A stretch of 64,000 nucleotides of DNA from Astragalus membranaceus (taxonomy: Eukaryota; Streptophyta; Magnoliopsida; Fabales; Fabaceae), in contig CM076847.1 of assembly GCA_039519185.1 (NCBI GenBank), positions 23,867,251-23,931,250 on the forward strand. Reading direction: 5' to 3'. Both the position numbers and the translations under genes were made by a program. This document shows, piece after piece, positions 21,418 through 33,309 of this stretch (position 1 is its first letter; each line of letters begins with the position of its first letter). The notes under the pieces are model-generated. The model made no database searches and was not told the DNA's origin. It worked only from the letters and a program-made list of their open reading frames with translations.

Positions 21418-22920
21418 ATAGATTTATACAAATGCACCACCTATGATTTAACCAATACCCCAATTCTATCTAAAAGACACCTCAAATTTTTTAGGGTAAA
21501 AATGTCATTACACTCTATTTCTTCTTTTTTTTCTCTTTATTCTTACACTCTCTTTCTTACTTTTCACTTTTTTCTTACACTCTCTTTCTTCCTTTTTTCT
21601 CTTTCTTCTTACACTCTCTTTCCTCATTTTCACTTTTCTTTTACACTATCTTTCTTCCTTTTTTCTTTTTACTTTACTTTTCCCATAAATAATTATTTTC
21701 TTTCTCTTATCACTTCACTTTAATTCTTTTAACTAAATTTCTAAATAGATTTATTTATAGATTTATACAAATTCACCACCTATGATTTTACCAATACCCT
21801 CATTCTATCTAAAAGACACCTCAAATTTTTTAGGGTAAAAATGTCATTACACTCTGTTTCTTCTTTTTTTCTCTTTATTCTTACATTCTCTTTCTTACTT
21901 TTCACTTTTTTCTTACACTCTCTTTCTTCCTTTTTTCTCTTTCTTCTTACACTCTCTTTCCTCATTTTCACTTTTCTTTTACACTCTCTTTCTTCCTTTT
22001 TTTTCTTTTTACTTTACTTTTCCCATAAATAATTATTTTCTTTCTCTTATCACTTCACTTTAATTCTTTTAACTAAATTTCTAAATTTATACAAACACTA
22101 CTTTAATTAAAAAATTTGAAGACTACAACTATAAACCTACTATCTAAAAAACAAGAAGACTTAATGACTATTTAAATTAGTAATTAATATTTAAAACAAA
22201 TATCTCTTATTGATAATCTAATATCTAACTTTTATTATCTACTATAATCTACTAATAGATTTATACAAATTCACCACCAATGATTTTACCAATAGCCTCA
22301 TTCTATCTAAAAGACACCTCAAATTTTTTAGGGTAAAAATGTCATTACACTCTATTTCTTCTTTTTTTTTCTCTTTATTCTTACACTCTCTTTCTTACTT
22401 TTCACTTTTTTCTTACACTCTCTTTCTTCCTTTTTTTCTCTTTCTTCTTACACTCTCTTTCCTCATTTTCACTTTTCTTTTACACTCTCTTTCTTCCTTT
22501 TTTTTCTTTTTACTTTACTTTTCCCATAAATAATTATTTTCTTTCTCATATCACTTCACTTTAATTCTTTTAACTAAATTTCTAAATAGATTTATACAAA
22601 TTCACGGACCTATGATTTTACCAATACCCCCATTCTATCTAAAAGACACCTCAAATTTTTGAGGGTAAAAATGTCATTACACTCTATTTCTTCTTTTTTT
22701 TCTCTTTATTCTTACACTCTCTTTCTTACTTTTCACTTTTTTCTTACACTCTCTTTCTTCCTTTTTTCTCTTTCTTCTTACACTCTCTTTCCTCATTTTC
22801 ACTTTTCTTTTAACTCTCTTTCTTCCTTTTTTTTCTTTTTACTTTACTTTTCCCATAAATAATTATTTTCTTTCTCTTATCACTTCACTTTAATTATTTT
22901 AACTAAATTTCTAAATTTAT
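21418..22920 (+). repeat. Four copies of a 330-bp pyrimidine-rich repeat in the Helitron
   Basis: Copies begin near 21418, 21760, 22258 and 22590, each opening with GATTTATACAAA and containing long CTTTC/TTACACTC stretches. A 170-bp AT-rich spacer follows the second and fourth copies, giving a two-level structure (pair plus spacer, twice). Open frames inside are low-complexity Phe/Leu/Ser runs and not genes. Confidence 0.85.
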
Positions 22921-23039
22921 ACAAACACTACTTTAATTAAAATTTTTGAAGACTACTACTATAAACCTACTATCTAAAAAACAAGAAGACTTAATGACTA
23001 TTTAAATTAGTAATTAATATTTAAAACAAATATCTCTTA

Positions 23040-24420
23040 TTGATAACCTAATATCTAACTTTTATTATCTACTATAATCTACTAATCAACTAAAATAATC
23101 AATTGAAACTACGAGATAACTGCACTGATAAATAAAAAACACGGGATAACTGCAGTGATATATAAAAAAACACGGAATTAATATTTACCATTGATATTTA
23201 TAATTTTTTTTGACAATTTATAATTAATATTTACCATTGATAATTATAGTTTTGGAAAACTACTATAAAACTACTATCTAAAAAAACACGTGATAACTGC
23301 AATAATCTACTATAATCTACTGTAATCTACTAATCAACTCAAATAATATAATATAAAAATACGGGATAACTGCAATAATCTACTAATCAACTCAAATAGT
23401 CAATTGAAACTATGAGATAACTGCGATGATATATAAAAACACACGGGATAACTACACAAATATATAAAAAGACAAAGGATTAATATTTGTCATTGATAAT
23501 TAAATTTTTGGAAGACTACTATAAACCTACTATCTAAAAAACAATAATATTTAATGACTATTTAAACTACTGATTAATATTTAAAATAAATATTTCTTAT
23601 TGATAATCTACTATCTCTCTTTTACTATTTACTATAACCTATTAATCAACTAAAATAATTAATTGAAACTACGAGATAACTGCACTGATATATAAAAAAA
23701 CACGAGATTAATATTTGTCATTGATAATTAAATTTTTTGAAATCTATTACTACAAACCTACTATCTAAAAAATAAGCAGGCTTAATGACTATTTAAATTA
23801 TTAATTAATATTTAAAACAATTATTTCTTATTGATAATCTACTATCTAACAAATTTACTATCTACTATAATCTACTATCAACTAAAATAATCAATTAAAA
23901 CTTCCAGATAACTGCACGGATATATAAAAAACACGAGAATAACTGCAGTGATATATAAAAAAACACGGGATTAATATTTGCCATTGATAATTATAGTTTT
24001 TGAAAACTACTATCTAAAAAAACAAGAAGGCTTAATGACTATTTAAACTGATTAATATTTAAAACACACGCGACAAATATTGTCACTAATACCTAAAAAA
24101 TGACAAATAATTGTTACTGATATATAAAAAAACACGGGATAAAATATTTGTTATTGATAATCTACTATCTATCTTTCACTATCTACAATAATCTACTAAT
24201 CAACTCAAATAATCAATTAAAACTATGAGATAACTGAACTGATACATAAAAAAACACTGGACAACTGATAAAAAAATACGAGGATAATTGCAATGGTATA
24301 TATAAAAACACGGGATAGTTGCACTGATATATAAAAAACATGGGATAACAACACTGATATATAAAAAAACACTACACTGATATATAAAAACACACGGGAT
24401 AAATGCACATATTGTTTTTA
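23040..24420 (+). repeat. Degenerate short repeats in the Helitron
   Basis: Many scattered copies of a motif like CACGGGATAACTGCA followed by TGATATATAAAAA, mixed with TCTACTATAATC blocks. No fixed period. Confidence 0.7.
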
Positions 24421-24723
24421 AATGATAATTTTACATTTTTAGTTTTAATATTTATCAATTTTTTATTTGAAACTCCTTTTTTATCTACTTTAAGTTTTTC
24501 TTTATTTTCACGGGGTAATGTTCAGACTATTTAAATACTGTCTAAATTCATTCCTAAAAAGAACACGACAGCATCTGTCCGTATGCAAGTCATCCTCTAT
24601 ATTTTACAATTGATTTTAGATTAATGAGATTTCAAACTAACGTTTCTATTTGAGATAATCGTATGACGTAACGCGATCGGCCCGTGCGGATGCATGGGTA
24701 TAGTACTAGTTTTATATAAAAGT

Positions 24724-24725
24724 AA

Positions 24726-24759
<34 letters not shown>

Positions 24760-24950
24760 TAAAATAAATAGTACCACCACTACCGCTGACCGGCCGCCGG
24801 AGCTCCGCTGTCGGCCGTCGCATCGGCTGCCAGAGCTCCGCCGCCGGCCGCCGCGCCGGTCGCCAGAGCTCCGGCGGCCACCACCTGCAACCACCACATA
24901 TATATTTATATAATATATATTTATATCTATTATATATAATATATAATAAA

Positions 24951-24981
<31 letters not shown>

Positions 24982-24990
24982 TTATGAATA
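24724..24990. repeat. TA-rich tracts around a GC-rich minisatellite island
   Basis: TA tracts at about 24726-24755 and 24895-24985 enclose about 120 bp of very GC-rich DNA (24775-24895) with several imperfect copies of a unit around GCCGGAGCTCCG. The minus-strand frame reads as Arg/Gly/Ser low complexity. Origin unknown. Confidence 0.7.
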
Positions 24991-25029
24991 TAAAAATTTA
25001 ATAAATAAAAATGTTTTTTTATTCATGGA

Positions 25030-25240
25030 GGGTTAGTAGTCACTTAACCATTGGTATACAAAACAGTGGTTAGTGGCATCTAACCACAATTGTGCATATC
25101 TATGGTTAGTGGCCACTAACTATTGCTATGCACATTTGTGGTTAGTGGCATCTAACCACAGTTATGCATATTTGTGGTTAGTGACATATAACCATTGCTA
25201 TGCACATTTGTGGTTAGTGACATCTTACCATTTGTGGTAC
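25030..25240. repeat. Array of palindromes, left block
   Basis: About six hairpin-forming copies with arms TGGTTAG and CTAACCA around six variable bases, spaced about 35-45 bp apart by AT-rich linkers such as TATGCACATTTG. Related copies resume at 33310 beyond the Tat insertion. Confidence 0.8.
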
Positions 25241-25261
25241 AAATTTGTGGTTATTGCATCT

Positions 25262-25575
25262 TGCGAAATCGTGTTCAATTGCGTTTCTCTGCATCATTTG
25301 AGCAACGTAATTCACTCACACAACGGTCTCACACGCGAACAAATCTTCTCTCTCGCAACTGTTCACTCATATCTGTTCAACGCATTCGTTCAGATCTGCG
25401 TGCGCATTCGTTCACATCTCTGATCAACGCATTCGTTTCTCACTTCTGTTGTTCATCTTTGTTTGACTTCAGGTATTCTCTTCTTTCGTTTCTCACCATA
25501 ATTCAATTCTTTATTATTAATTTATTTGTGCTATTATCTAATTTGGTCTTTTCTTGTCTGAATTTACTTTGTTTA
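25262..25575 (+). other. Exon-like host sequence split by the Tat insertion
   Basis: C- and T-rich sequence with three variants of CGCATTCGTT, ending at TTCAG before GTATTC, reads like a transcribed leader with a splice donor. The same DNA resumes at 33186 after the TGTAT duplication. I find no convincing coding frame. Confidence 0.35.
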
Positions 25576-25580
25576 TGTAT

Positions 25581-25944
25581 TGTTCTAGACTGGACCAAGA
25601 GGTCCATTTAGCAATTTCAGGAGGTGCATTTAGCAATGGATATAGATTAGCCCAATCACTTTGGCCCTTATCCACAACATACAAGCCCAATCCCGCTTGG
25701 ACGGTTAAGATCAATTCCGCTGATCCGACGACCCACAAACGGGCACGATTTCCTATAAATACAGGCTCGCATAGCCATTTACAAGGTACACACTCTTCCC
25801 TTGCAAATTCACTAGCTTATTCTCATACTGACTTGAGCGTCGGAGTGGCTTTGCAGGTACCCCCCGGGCGCTCACTGACCTCCTGCCAGAGCAGCAAGAG
25901 ACCTACCAACAGCAGCCGACCAAAATACTGCTAGGTATAGAACA
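25581..25944 (+). mobile_element. 5' LTR of the Tat element
   Basis: 364 bp, TGTTCTAGAC to GGTATAGAACA, with a TATAAATACAGG promoter motif near 25755. It is complete. Over the shared 165 bp it differs from the 3' LTR remnant at about seven positions, all transitions, so the insertion is not recent. Confidence 0.9.
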
Positions 25945-25945
25945 T

Positions 25946-25961
25946 TGGCGACCACAGTGGG
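25946..25961 (+). promoter_or_regulatory. Primer binding site of the Tat element
   Basis: TGGCGACCACAGTGGG begins one base after the LTR. It has the TGGCGAC start seen in Tat/Ogre primer sites; the tRNA is not certain. Confidence 0.65.
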
Positions 25962-26012
25962 AGATATCTATCTTTCACATCATCACTACTCGAACTTTCC
26001 TCTTGCTACTCC

Positions 26013-26318
26013 ATGGCACCTAGAGGCAGACCTCGGATTCAAAGCGTTGCCATACCCACACCCCGACCAGAGGGTACTCTTGAGGGCAATGTCGCCAGCC
26101 TACCTGACGAGGGCACCAGTCAGCCTGCCCAGCCCTCTAATCTAAGCCAACCTTTGGATTTCCTGGCCAATCGCACGCAAGCAATGCTGCAGCAGGAAGC
26201 TCGCCTGAGACAGACTGACAGGCGTGTGGCTTCCCTACCGGAGCATTCTCCTCTGACAACTATGACTTCAAGGCGTCATCGGGGATCGCCATCGAGGAGA
26301 TCCTCCCTACCGGCATAG
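26013..26318 (+). pseudogene. Gag N-terminal remnant of the Tat element
   Basis: 102 codons from an ATG 52 bases past the primer site, with an Arg/Pro-rich start and an Arg/Ser-rich end, then a stop. The rest of Gag, including any zinc knuckle, is missing; only about 80 bp separate this from pol-like sequence. Confidence 0.6.
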
Positions 26319-26397
26319 GTATCAAGTTTCGGACCTTGAGGACACCCCCCCTCGAAGCTCGAAGAGGTTTTCCCATGAGGGACCGTTCGCTCGAAGG

Positions 26398-28317
26398 ATG
26401 GATGAATGCCAGATCCCAAGGGCCTTGTGGCCAGCGGCCATGGTGATTCATGGAAGCAACCCCCTTGACGATTGGGGGTCGAACAAGTCAATGAAAAAGA
26501 AGTGGAAGGAAATCTTGAGCGTTGCATCAACCTCAACCCCTAGGAAGGGACCAATTAGGCCGACCTTATCCTTTGATGACAAGGATTTGCTTGATGGAAA
26601 ACCAAATAAACACGTTCCGCTGCTCATCACTGCCATTATGGCCAATATTGAAGTAAGAAGGATCCTGGTCGACCAGGGAAGCTCAGTAGACATCATTTTT
26701 GAAAACTTGCTGCAAGTTTTGAACATCTCTCCCGCCGACCTGACTCCATATCGAGGAGAGGATTTGACCGGTTTCAACGAATCAAGAACTAGGCCTCGAG
26801 GCCACTTGGAGCTGATGGTCACCTATAGAGACCCCGATGGTGAACCACCTTTGTTCAGAACTATCAAAATAGCTTTCCTAATCCTCCCATGTAAGTCTGT
26901 CTACCAGTGCATTATCGGGAGGCCGACATTGGGCAAGCTGGAGGCGGTAACCTCAACAGTTCACCTGAAGATGAAATTCCACAGTTTAGAGAATAAGATT
27001 GTGACCCTCCAGGAAGACCTGGACGCAGCGTGCAGGTGTTACTACATGAGCCTGAAGGACGAAAAAGAGACTACGGAAATAAGAGACTTAGGCAGGGAAT
27101 CTGGGAGAGAAGCTGAAATAAATTTGGCAGACTTGGATGCGAAATACGATCCGGACAGTGAGGAAGAAGAGGAAGATTGCACCCTCACGAAGGAACTCAA
27201 AAAGCGCATGAAGAGGCCCAAGCCAGATGGCGCCTTCATCTCCATCCGGGTAGGAGAAGACCCCATCAGGGCCATCAAGATAGGCTCCGACCTCCCAGAG
27301 GAGGTCAAAGAGAAACTTACCATCTGCCTAAGGGAGAATGCGGACTTGTTTGCCTGGTCTGCAGCTGACATGCCAGGGATACCACCCGAGGTAGCCTGCC
27401 ACCATCTGGCCGTTAATCCCAACACTAAGTGGGTAGCCCAGAAAAGAAGAGTCCAGAAGGGAGAGAAAGCCGAAGCTGCTGAGAGGGCTGTGAAGGACCT
27501 CATAGAGGCAAATTTTGTAAAAGAAATTAAGTACACCACCTGGCTGTCAAATGTAGCCTTTATTAAGAAATCTAATGGAAAATGGAGAATGTGTATTGAC
27601 TATACTGATCTCAACAAGGCATGTCCCGAAGACGCCTTCCCCGTCCCTAGCGTGGATAAATTAGTCGATAGCGCCTCAGGCTTTCGTCTGTTATCTTTCA
27701 TGGACGCATACTCGGGATACAACCAAATCCAAATGTTCCCACCCGATCAAGAGAAAACGGCATTCATGACAGAGCAAAGAAATTTTTGCTATCGCGTAAT
27801 GCGCTTTGGACTCAAAAACGACGGGGCGACCTATCAAAGAATGATGAACAAGGTCTTTAAAAGGCAAATCGGCCGGGTAATCGAAGTGTACCTGGACGAC
27901 ATGATAGTCAAAAGCAAAAGCGACCCAGATCACCTCAAGGACCTGACAGAAGTATTTTCTGAAATCCGAAAGAACAATATGAGATTAAACCCGGAGAAGT
28001 GCACTTTTGGAGTCCGTGCAGGGAAGTTCCTCGGTTTCTATCTCACTGAAAGAGGCATCGAGGCAAACCCAGACAAATGCAGGGCCGTGACCGAGATGGC
28101 TTCCCCAACTACGAAGAAGGAAATTCAAAAGCTCACCGGGATTATAGCAGCGTTGTCCCGATTCATTTCAAAAGCAGCCCACAAGTCCCTACCTTTGTTC
28201 AAGCTTCTTAAGAAGGAAACAGGTTTTGATTGGACCGCCGAGCAAGAGCAGGCACTGACCCTTTTAAAAGAAACCCTCTCTGAACCACCCCTTTTGACAC
28301 GTCCCGAGGAGGGATAA
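26398..28317 (+). pseudogene. Tat pol, part 1: protease and reverse transcriptase
   Basis: 639 codons. A Gag-Pol junction region is followed by protease with VDQGSS (residues 91-96), then RT (about 380-560) with MCIDYTDLNKACPED and the catalytic VYLDDMIV, then the connection to RNase H. The frame ends at TAA (28315-28317) and continues in the same frame immediately afterwards, so this is a single nonsense codon within an ancestral polyprotein. The ATG used here is simply the first in the open stretch. Confidence 0.85.
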
Positions 28318-30177
28318 ACGTTAAACTTGTACCTCGCTGTGGCCGATGAAGCGTTAAGCGCGGTACTCGTCAGGGAAACCAGCATTATCCAGAGGCCGGT
28401 ATACTTTGTAAGTAAGGCGTTGCAGGGACCCGAGTTAAGGGACCAAAAAGTGGAGAAGGTCGCCCTGGCAGTCGTGATCGCAGCCAGGCGCCTTAGGCCA
28501 TATTTTGTGGCGCATCAAGTAGTGGTTCGAACCAATCATCCAATCAGACAAATATTGCACCGTCCCGACCTGGCTAGATGGATGATCAAGTGGGTCGTTG
28601 TGCTCTCAGAATTTGGGATCAAGTACGAAACAAGACCGGCCATGAAGGCTCAAATTTTGGCAGACTTCGTAGCAGAAATGACAACGACGCCACATGAAGA
28701 CAGAGCAAAAACGGTGTGGACCCTCCGCGTGGATGGGTCCTCAAACAGCAAAGGGAGTGGAGCCGGGTTGATACTTGAAAACTCAGAAGGACTCATGGTT
28801 GAGGTGTCCCTGACCTTTTCGTTCTCCACATCCAACAATCAAGTGGAGTACGAGGCTTGCATGGCCGGCCTACAGCTGGCCAAAGACTTCGACGCCACAC
28901 AACTTGAGCTCCGCACAGACTCACTGTTGGTCGTCTCGCAGATCAACGCAGCATTTGGAGCCTATGACCCGGTGCTGCAGAAATATCTTGCCAAGGTACC
29001 TGAACTCCTTGGATGGTTCAATAAGGCGGAGGTAAAACATGTACCCAAGGGAGAGAATACCAGGGCTGATATACTCTCCAAGCTGGCCAGCACCAGAACA
29101 CCAGGGAACCTTCGGAGCGTCATTCAAGAAACTCTGTCTAGTCCCAGCATCCTCCTAAGCAATGGATCGCCTACCTCCGTTCTCACCGTCGAAGCGAGCC
29201 AGAACTGGATAACCCCAATTCGTCAGTATATTCCGGAGGGGCAAGAGCCCGCTGACGCCAAAGAAGCGGCTTCCGTGAGGAGACGCGCAGCATCATACTC
29301 GGTCATCGAAGGACGACTTTTCCGTAGAGGATTTTCTATTCCTCTATTAAAGTGTGTAGAAGGATCAGAAGCAGATTACGTGCTCACAGAAATCCACGAG
29401 GGAATCTGTGGACAGAACCTGGGAGGACAAGCCCTGGCAGCAAAAGCACTCAGGGCAGGTTATTACTGGTCTACCATGAATGAAGATTCACAGAATCATG
29501 TAAAGAAATGTGATAAGTGCCAAAGGTACGCCGACGTGCATGTCGCCCCCTCGTCGGAACTGACATACCTAAACTCCCCCTGGCCTTTTACTTGGTGGGG
29601 AATCGACCTTTTAGGTCCCTTTCCGCCTGGCCCAGGGCAGGTAAAGTACTTAATCGTCGCGGTCGATTACTTTACCAAATGGATCAAAGCTGAACCCTTG
29701 ACCACTATCACGGCAAAGAATTGTATGAAATTCTTTAAGAATATCATGGCTAGATTCGGCATACCGGAGGTGGTCATCCCCGACAACGGCATGCAATTTG
29801 CGGACAAAGGTTTCAGACAACTGATGGCCGACCTGGGCATCAAACACTGCTTCACGTCGGTGGAACACCCCCAGACCAACGGACAGGCCGAAGCAGCCAA
29901 CAGAGTAATTTTAAGAGGTTTAAAGAGGAGGCTTGACGAAGCAAAAGGTTGTTGGTCGGAAGAGCTACCTTATGTCCTATGGGCCTACAAAACCACCCAT
30001 CACTCGTCAACAGGCGAATCGCCCTTCCGGATGGCATACGGGACAGAAGCAGTCATACCCGTCGAGATCGGAGAGCTGAACTGGAGAACCAAGAACCCAA
30101 ACCCCCCGGAGGCCAATGATCAAAGACTCCGAGAGGAGCTGGATTCGTCGAGCAAGTCAGAAACCAAGCAGCATTAA
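28318..30177 (+). pseudogene. Tat pol, part 2: RNase H, extra RNase H, integrase
   Basis: Same frame as part 1, no own start codon. An N-terminal RNase H (YLAVADEALSAVLVRE) precedes a second RNase H domain (about 28715-29080, WTLRVDGSSN and an NNQVEYEA motif), the additional RNase H characteristic of Tat elements. Integrase follows, with its His/Cys domain (KKCDKCQ near 29505) and the catalytic set DLLGP, VIPDNG and HPQTNGQAE. A 1-nt loss near 30148 shifts the frame, producing the stop at 30175. Confidence 0.85.
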
Positions 30178-30407
30178 AGGATTTGGTGATCAAACAAAAG
30201 ATGGCTGCAAGATTTAATACCAAGGTGGTTCCCAGAACCGTAGAGGTGGGCGACCTAGTCCTACGAAGGGGAGACATAGGTTCGAAGTATGCATTCCAGG
30301 GGAAGATAGCCCCTAACTGGGAAGGTCCATACAGGATAGCTGCAGAGACCGAAAACGGAGCTTTCAAGTTGGAAACCCTGAGCAAGGAACCAATACCTAG
30401 AACTTGA
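30150..30407 (+). pseudogene. Tat integrase C-terminal piece after frameshift
   Basis: Continues the integrase in a shifted frame: VGDLVLRR and APNWEGPYRI are the usual C-terminal motifs of this lineage. It ends at TGA (30405-30407) where a Trp codon is expected, a second nonsense change. Downstream codons still read like family sequence for about ten residues. Confidence 0.75.
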
Positions 30408-31088
30408 AAGGCGGATAAGCTAAGGAAGTTTGTTGTATGAACAAGACAAAAATGTTATACCGATGTAATAACATAGGTTGTTAATGCGCATGAATAAAGG
30501 GAGTTTTACTCTTGTGATTCAAAATATCATTTTGCAATTACAGTTTTTGCTCTAGCTCACTAGCATTAACACTTGTTTCCAACGAAAATTCCTTAAGATC
30601 AAGAAAGAAAAAGGGTCCAACTCCATAGTCAGGAGTGGAGTGAGACAAGTCTGAGACCCTACATCCCATGCAGGGAGGGACTGCCTGGATCGCAGGGGCA
30701 ACCTCAATATTAGCTCAAAGCCAAGATCATCTCCCCAAGCATGGGAGTCCCACGAGCTCATCTTCCTAAAGCAAAGCAAGCTTAGCGACTATCTACTTAA
30801 AATCCAAAATCCAAGGCTGAGATCCCCTTAGCAAGGTAAAAGCAGGACATAGGTCGCGGAAGGGTTAAAAGGATAGTGACACAAAGCAATCAAGGTCACG
30901 GCACCCACCCAGCATGGATCCAAGGCTTGATGCCATAGAAGGCGCCCAGCACCAAGGCACAAAAAGAAAGCCAGGCTTGGCACCATAGAAGGCGCCCAGC
31001 ACCCAGGCGCCTATAAGGGCGCCATCAACAACAAGGAACCCAGGAGGGCGCAATCAACAGAAGATGGAAAACTATGGCCACTGACCCC

Positions 31089-31515
31089 ACAACCTCTGAT
31101 GGGCGAGTTATATTCAGATCGTGTTCTGATAAACTGCCCCCAGAGTCAACTTTTCCACGAGGCGTGAAGCGACTTTAAACGTGTCGCAACCTCTGATGGG
31201 CGAGTTATATTCAGACTGTGTTCTGATAAACTGCCCCCAGAGTCCCATGAGGCGCGAAGCGACTTTAAACGTGTCGCAACCTTTGATGGGCGAGTTAAAT
31301 TTAGACCGAGTTCTGATAAACTGCCCCCAGAGTCCCACGAGGCGCGAAGCAATTTTAAACGTGTCACAACCTCTGATGGGCGAGTTAAATTCAGACAGAG
31401 TTCTGATAAACTGCCCCTAGAGTCCCACGAGGCGCGAAGCGACCTTAGACATGTAGCAACCTCTGATGGGGGAGTTAAGTTCAGACCGAGTTCTGATAAA
31501 CTGCCCCCAGAGTTA
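31089..31515 (+). repeat. Five-copy 90-bp tandem repeat in the Tat 3' region
   Basis: Units start near 31090, 31187, 31278, 31367 and 31457 with AACCTCTGATGGGCGAGTTA and contain GATAAACTGCCCC. Non-coding. Confidence 0.88.
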
Positions 31516-31884
31516 ACTTTGCCACGAGGCAATATGAGAATGTACATTCAGATGCGCAAGGCGATGACTTGTGCCCGAGGCCATCCAACGCGTGCCAGTT
31601 ATAAGGATAAGAAACAAGCCAGACAAAGAATAAGCAGGGATGATGTAACATCAGGGGGCAATGACATCGAAGTCAACCCCGTTGGGGTGGTATTTGACAA
31701 ACCTCCCGCCTAGAACCTCATGATCAAATTGAAAAATCGTGGAAATGTCAAACTGATAATAGTGAGGACAAAAGAAGCAATTCCCCTCGGCACCGAGCAA
31801 GCTCTGAAATTTCATCAAGAAGAAAAGTAGGCTAAGAGACAGGATGAGCAACAAAAAAGCAGAGTGTCGAGCACACGTCCACAC

Positions 31885-32970
31885 AAGCCGGCACCCATGA
31901 GGGCGCCTGGTAGGGAGCCAATGAAGAAGCAGCCAGCGCCCATCAGGGCGCCTGGCAGGGCGCCAATGAAGAGCAGCCAGCGCCCATGAGGGCACCTGGC
32001 AGGGCGCCAATGAATAGCAGCCAGCGCCCATGAGGGCCCCTGGCAGGGCGCCAATGAAGAGCAGCCAGCGCCCATGAGGGCGCCTGGCAGGGCGCCAATG
32101 AAGAAGCAGGCAGCGCCCATGAGGGCGCCTGGTAGGAGGTGGTCTGGAAGCAAGTCCTTCGCAATGGGGCAGACAACACTGTGCAACAAGGCGCACAAGG
32201 CACCCGTGAGGGCACCAAACCTTGTCTCGCAAAACCTGCTCCACGAGGAGACACCCAGCGTGTAGACGTCCAAGGCACCCATGAGGGAACCAAACCTTGT
32301 CTCACAAAACCTGCTCCACGAGGAGACACCCAGGGTGTAGACGTCCAAGGCACCCATGAGGGCACCAAACCTTGTCTCGCAAAATCTGCTCCATGAGGAG
32401 ACACCAAGCGTATAGACACCCGAGGCGTCCATGAGGGCGCCAACTCTCACCTTCGCAAGGGGGCAGACAACACTGTGCAACAAGGCTCCCAAGACGCCCA
32501 TGAGGGCGCCTGGCAGGGCGCCAAGGCAGCCACAGGCGACACCCAAGAGGGCGCCTGGCAGGGCGCCAAGTCAAGCACAAGCCAACACCCAAGAGGGCGC
32601 CTGGCGTGGCGCTAAAAGAGCTACACGCTAACAAGCCGGCCACAGGCGCCCACGAGGGCACCAACTCTCAGCAACATGACAAGGCGCCCATGGCGCCCAT
32701 GAGGGCGTCAGATCCTGCTCCAAGAGGCGGCAGCCAAGACAACATGACAAGGCGCCCATGAGGGCGCCAGATCCTGCTCCAAGAGGCGGCAGCCAAGACA
32801 ACATGACAAGACGCCCACGAGGGCGCCATCCATAACACGCACGCAGGAAACAACACCAGAGGCGCCCGGGAGGGCGCCTACTCTCAGGAACGAACAAGCG
32901 GCCTGCAAGGCGCCCACGGGGGCGCCAACATCAGGATATCTCAACACCATGGCACAAGGCGCCCAGGAGG
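31885..32970 (+). repeat. GGCGCC-rich minisatellites in the Tat 3' region
   Basis: Two clear arrays: about six copies of a 40-45-bp unit around CATGAGGGCGCCTGGCAGGG (31885-32130), and about four copies of a 75-bp unit (32195-32430) with CTCGCAAAACCTGCTCCACG. They are followed by looser variants to 32970. The palindrome GGCGCC recurs throughout. The long open frames on the minus strand are by-products of the repeats. Confidence 0.85.
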
Positions 32971-33011
32971 GCGCCAATATCGGGATATGTCACCCTAGCT
33001 TGGTACCTAGC

Positions 33012-33180
33012 ACAAGGTACACACTCTTCCCTTGCAAATTCACTAGCTTATTCTCATACTGACTTGAGCATCGGAGTGGCTTTGTAGGTACCCCCCCCCC
33101 CGGGCGCTCACTGACCTCCTGCCAGGGCAGCAAGAGACCTACCAATAGCAGCCGACTAAAATACTACTAGGTACAGAACA
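33012..33180 (+). mobile_element. Truncated 3' LTR of the Tat element
   Basis: Matches the last 165 bp or so of the 5' LTR and ends in GGTACAGAACA. The first 200 bp, including the TATA motif, and any polypurine tract are missing, apparently by a deletion joining the minisatellite region to the LTR interior. Confidence 0.85.
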
Positions 33181-33309
33181 TGTATTCTTTTGATTCTCCT
33201 TTTGTAATTTGTATCGCTTGATTTCCTATGTTCCTTACTCGCAGAACCTTCAATTTGAATTTCAGTGTTAATAGGATATCTGGTAGTGTTTTTCCACAGA
33301 TATCATTCT

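Larger units (their letters stand above)
21412..24709 (+). mobile_element. Non-autonomous Helitron
   Basis: The right end has the Helitron signature: a hairpin with arms CCCGTGC (24681-24687) and GCATGGG (24692-24698, one mismatch), 11 bases, then CTAG at 24706-24709, followed by a host T. The proposed left end is TCTACTATAG at 21412, preceded by a host A, fitting insertion between A and T. There is no Rep/helicase ORF. The 3.3 kb is mostly tandem and interspersed AT-rich repeats. The left end is less certain because similar TCTACTATA motifs recur inside. Confidence 0.72.
25581..33180 (+). mobile_element. Degenerate Tat-lineage Ty3/gypsy element
   Basis: Bounded by TGTAT on both sides (25576-25580 and 33181-33185). 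The LTR termini are TGTTCT and AGAACA. Contents: 5' LTR, primer site, fragment of gag, protease-RT, RNase H pieces, integrase, and a 2.6 kb repeat-rich 3' region. The RT sequence and an additional RNase H domain place it in the Tat lineage. It is old and dead: most of gag is deleted, the 3' LTR is truncated, and pol has two nonsense codons and one frameshift. Confidence 0.92.

Noticed and set aside
21403..22862. Repeated Phe/Leu/Ser-rich frames suggesting membrane peptides
   Set aside because: They arise from pyrimidine-rich tandem repeats in the Helitron and shift frame between copies.
31815..32977. Long minus-strand open frames in the Tat 3' region
   Set aside because: They follow GC-rich minisatellites and change content with the repeat units; typical repeat artefacts.
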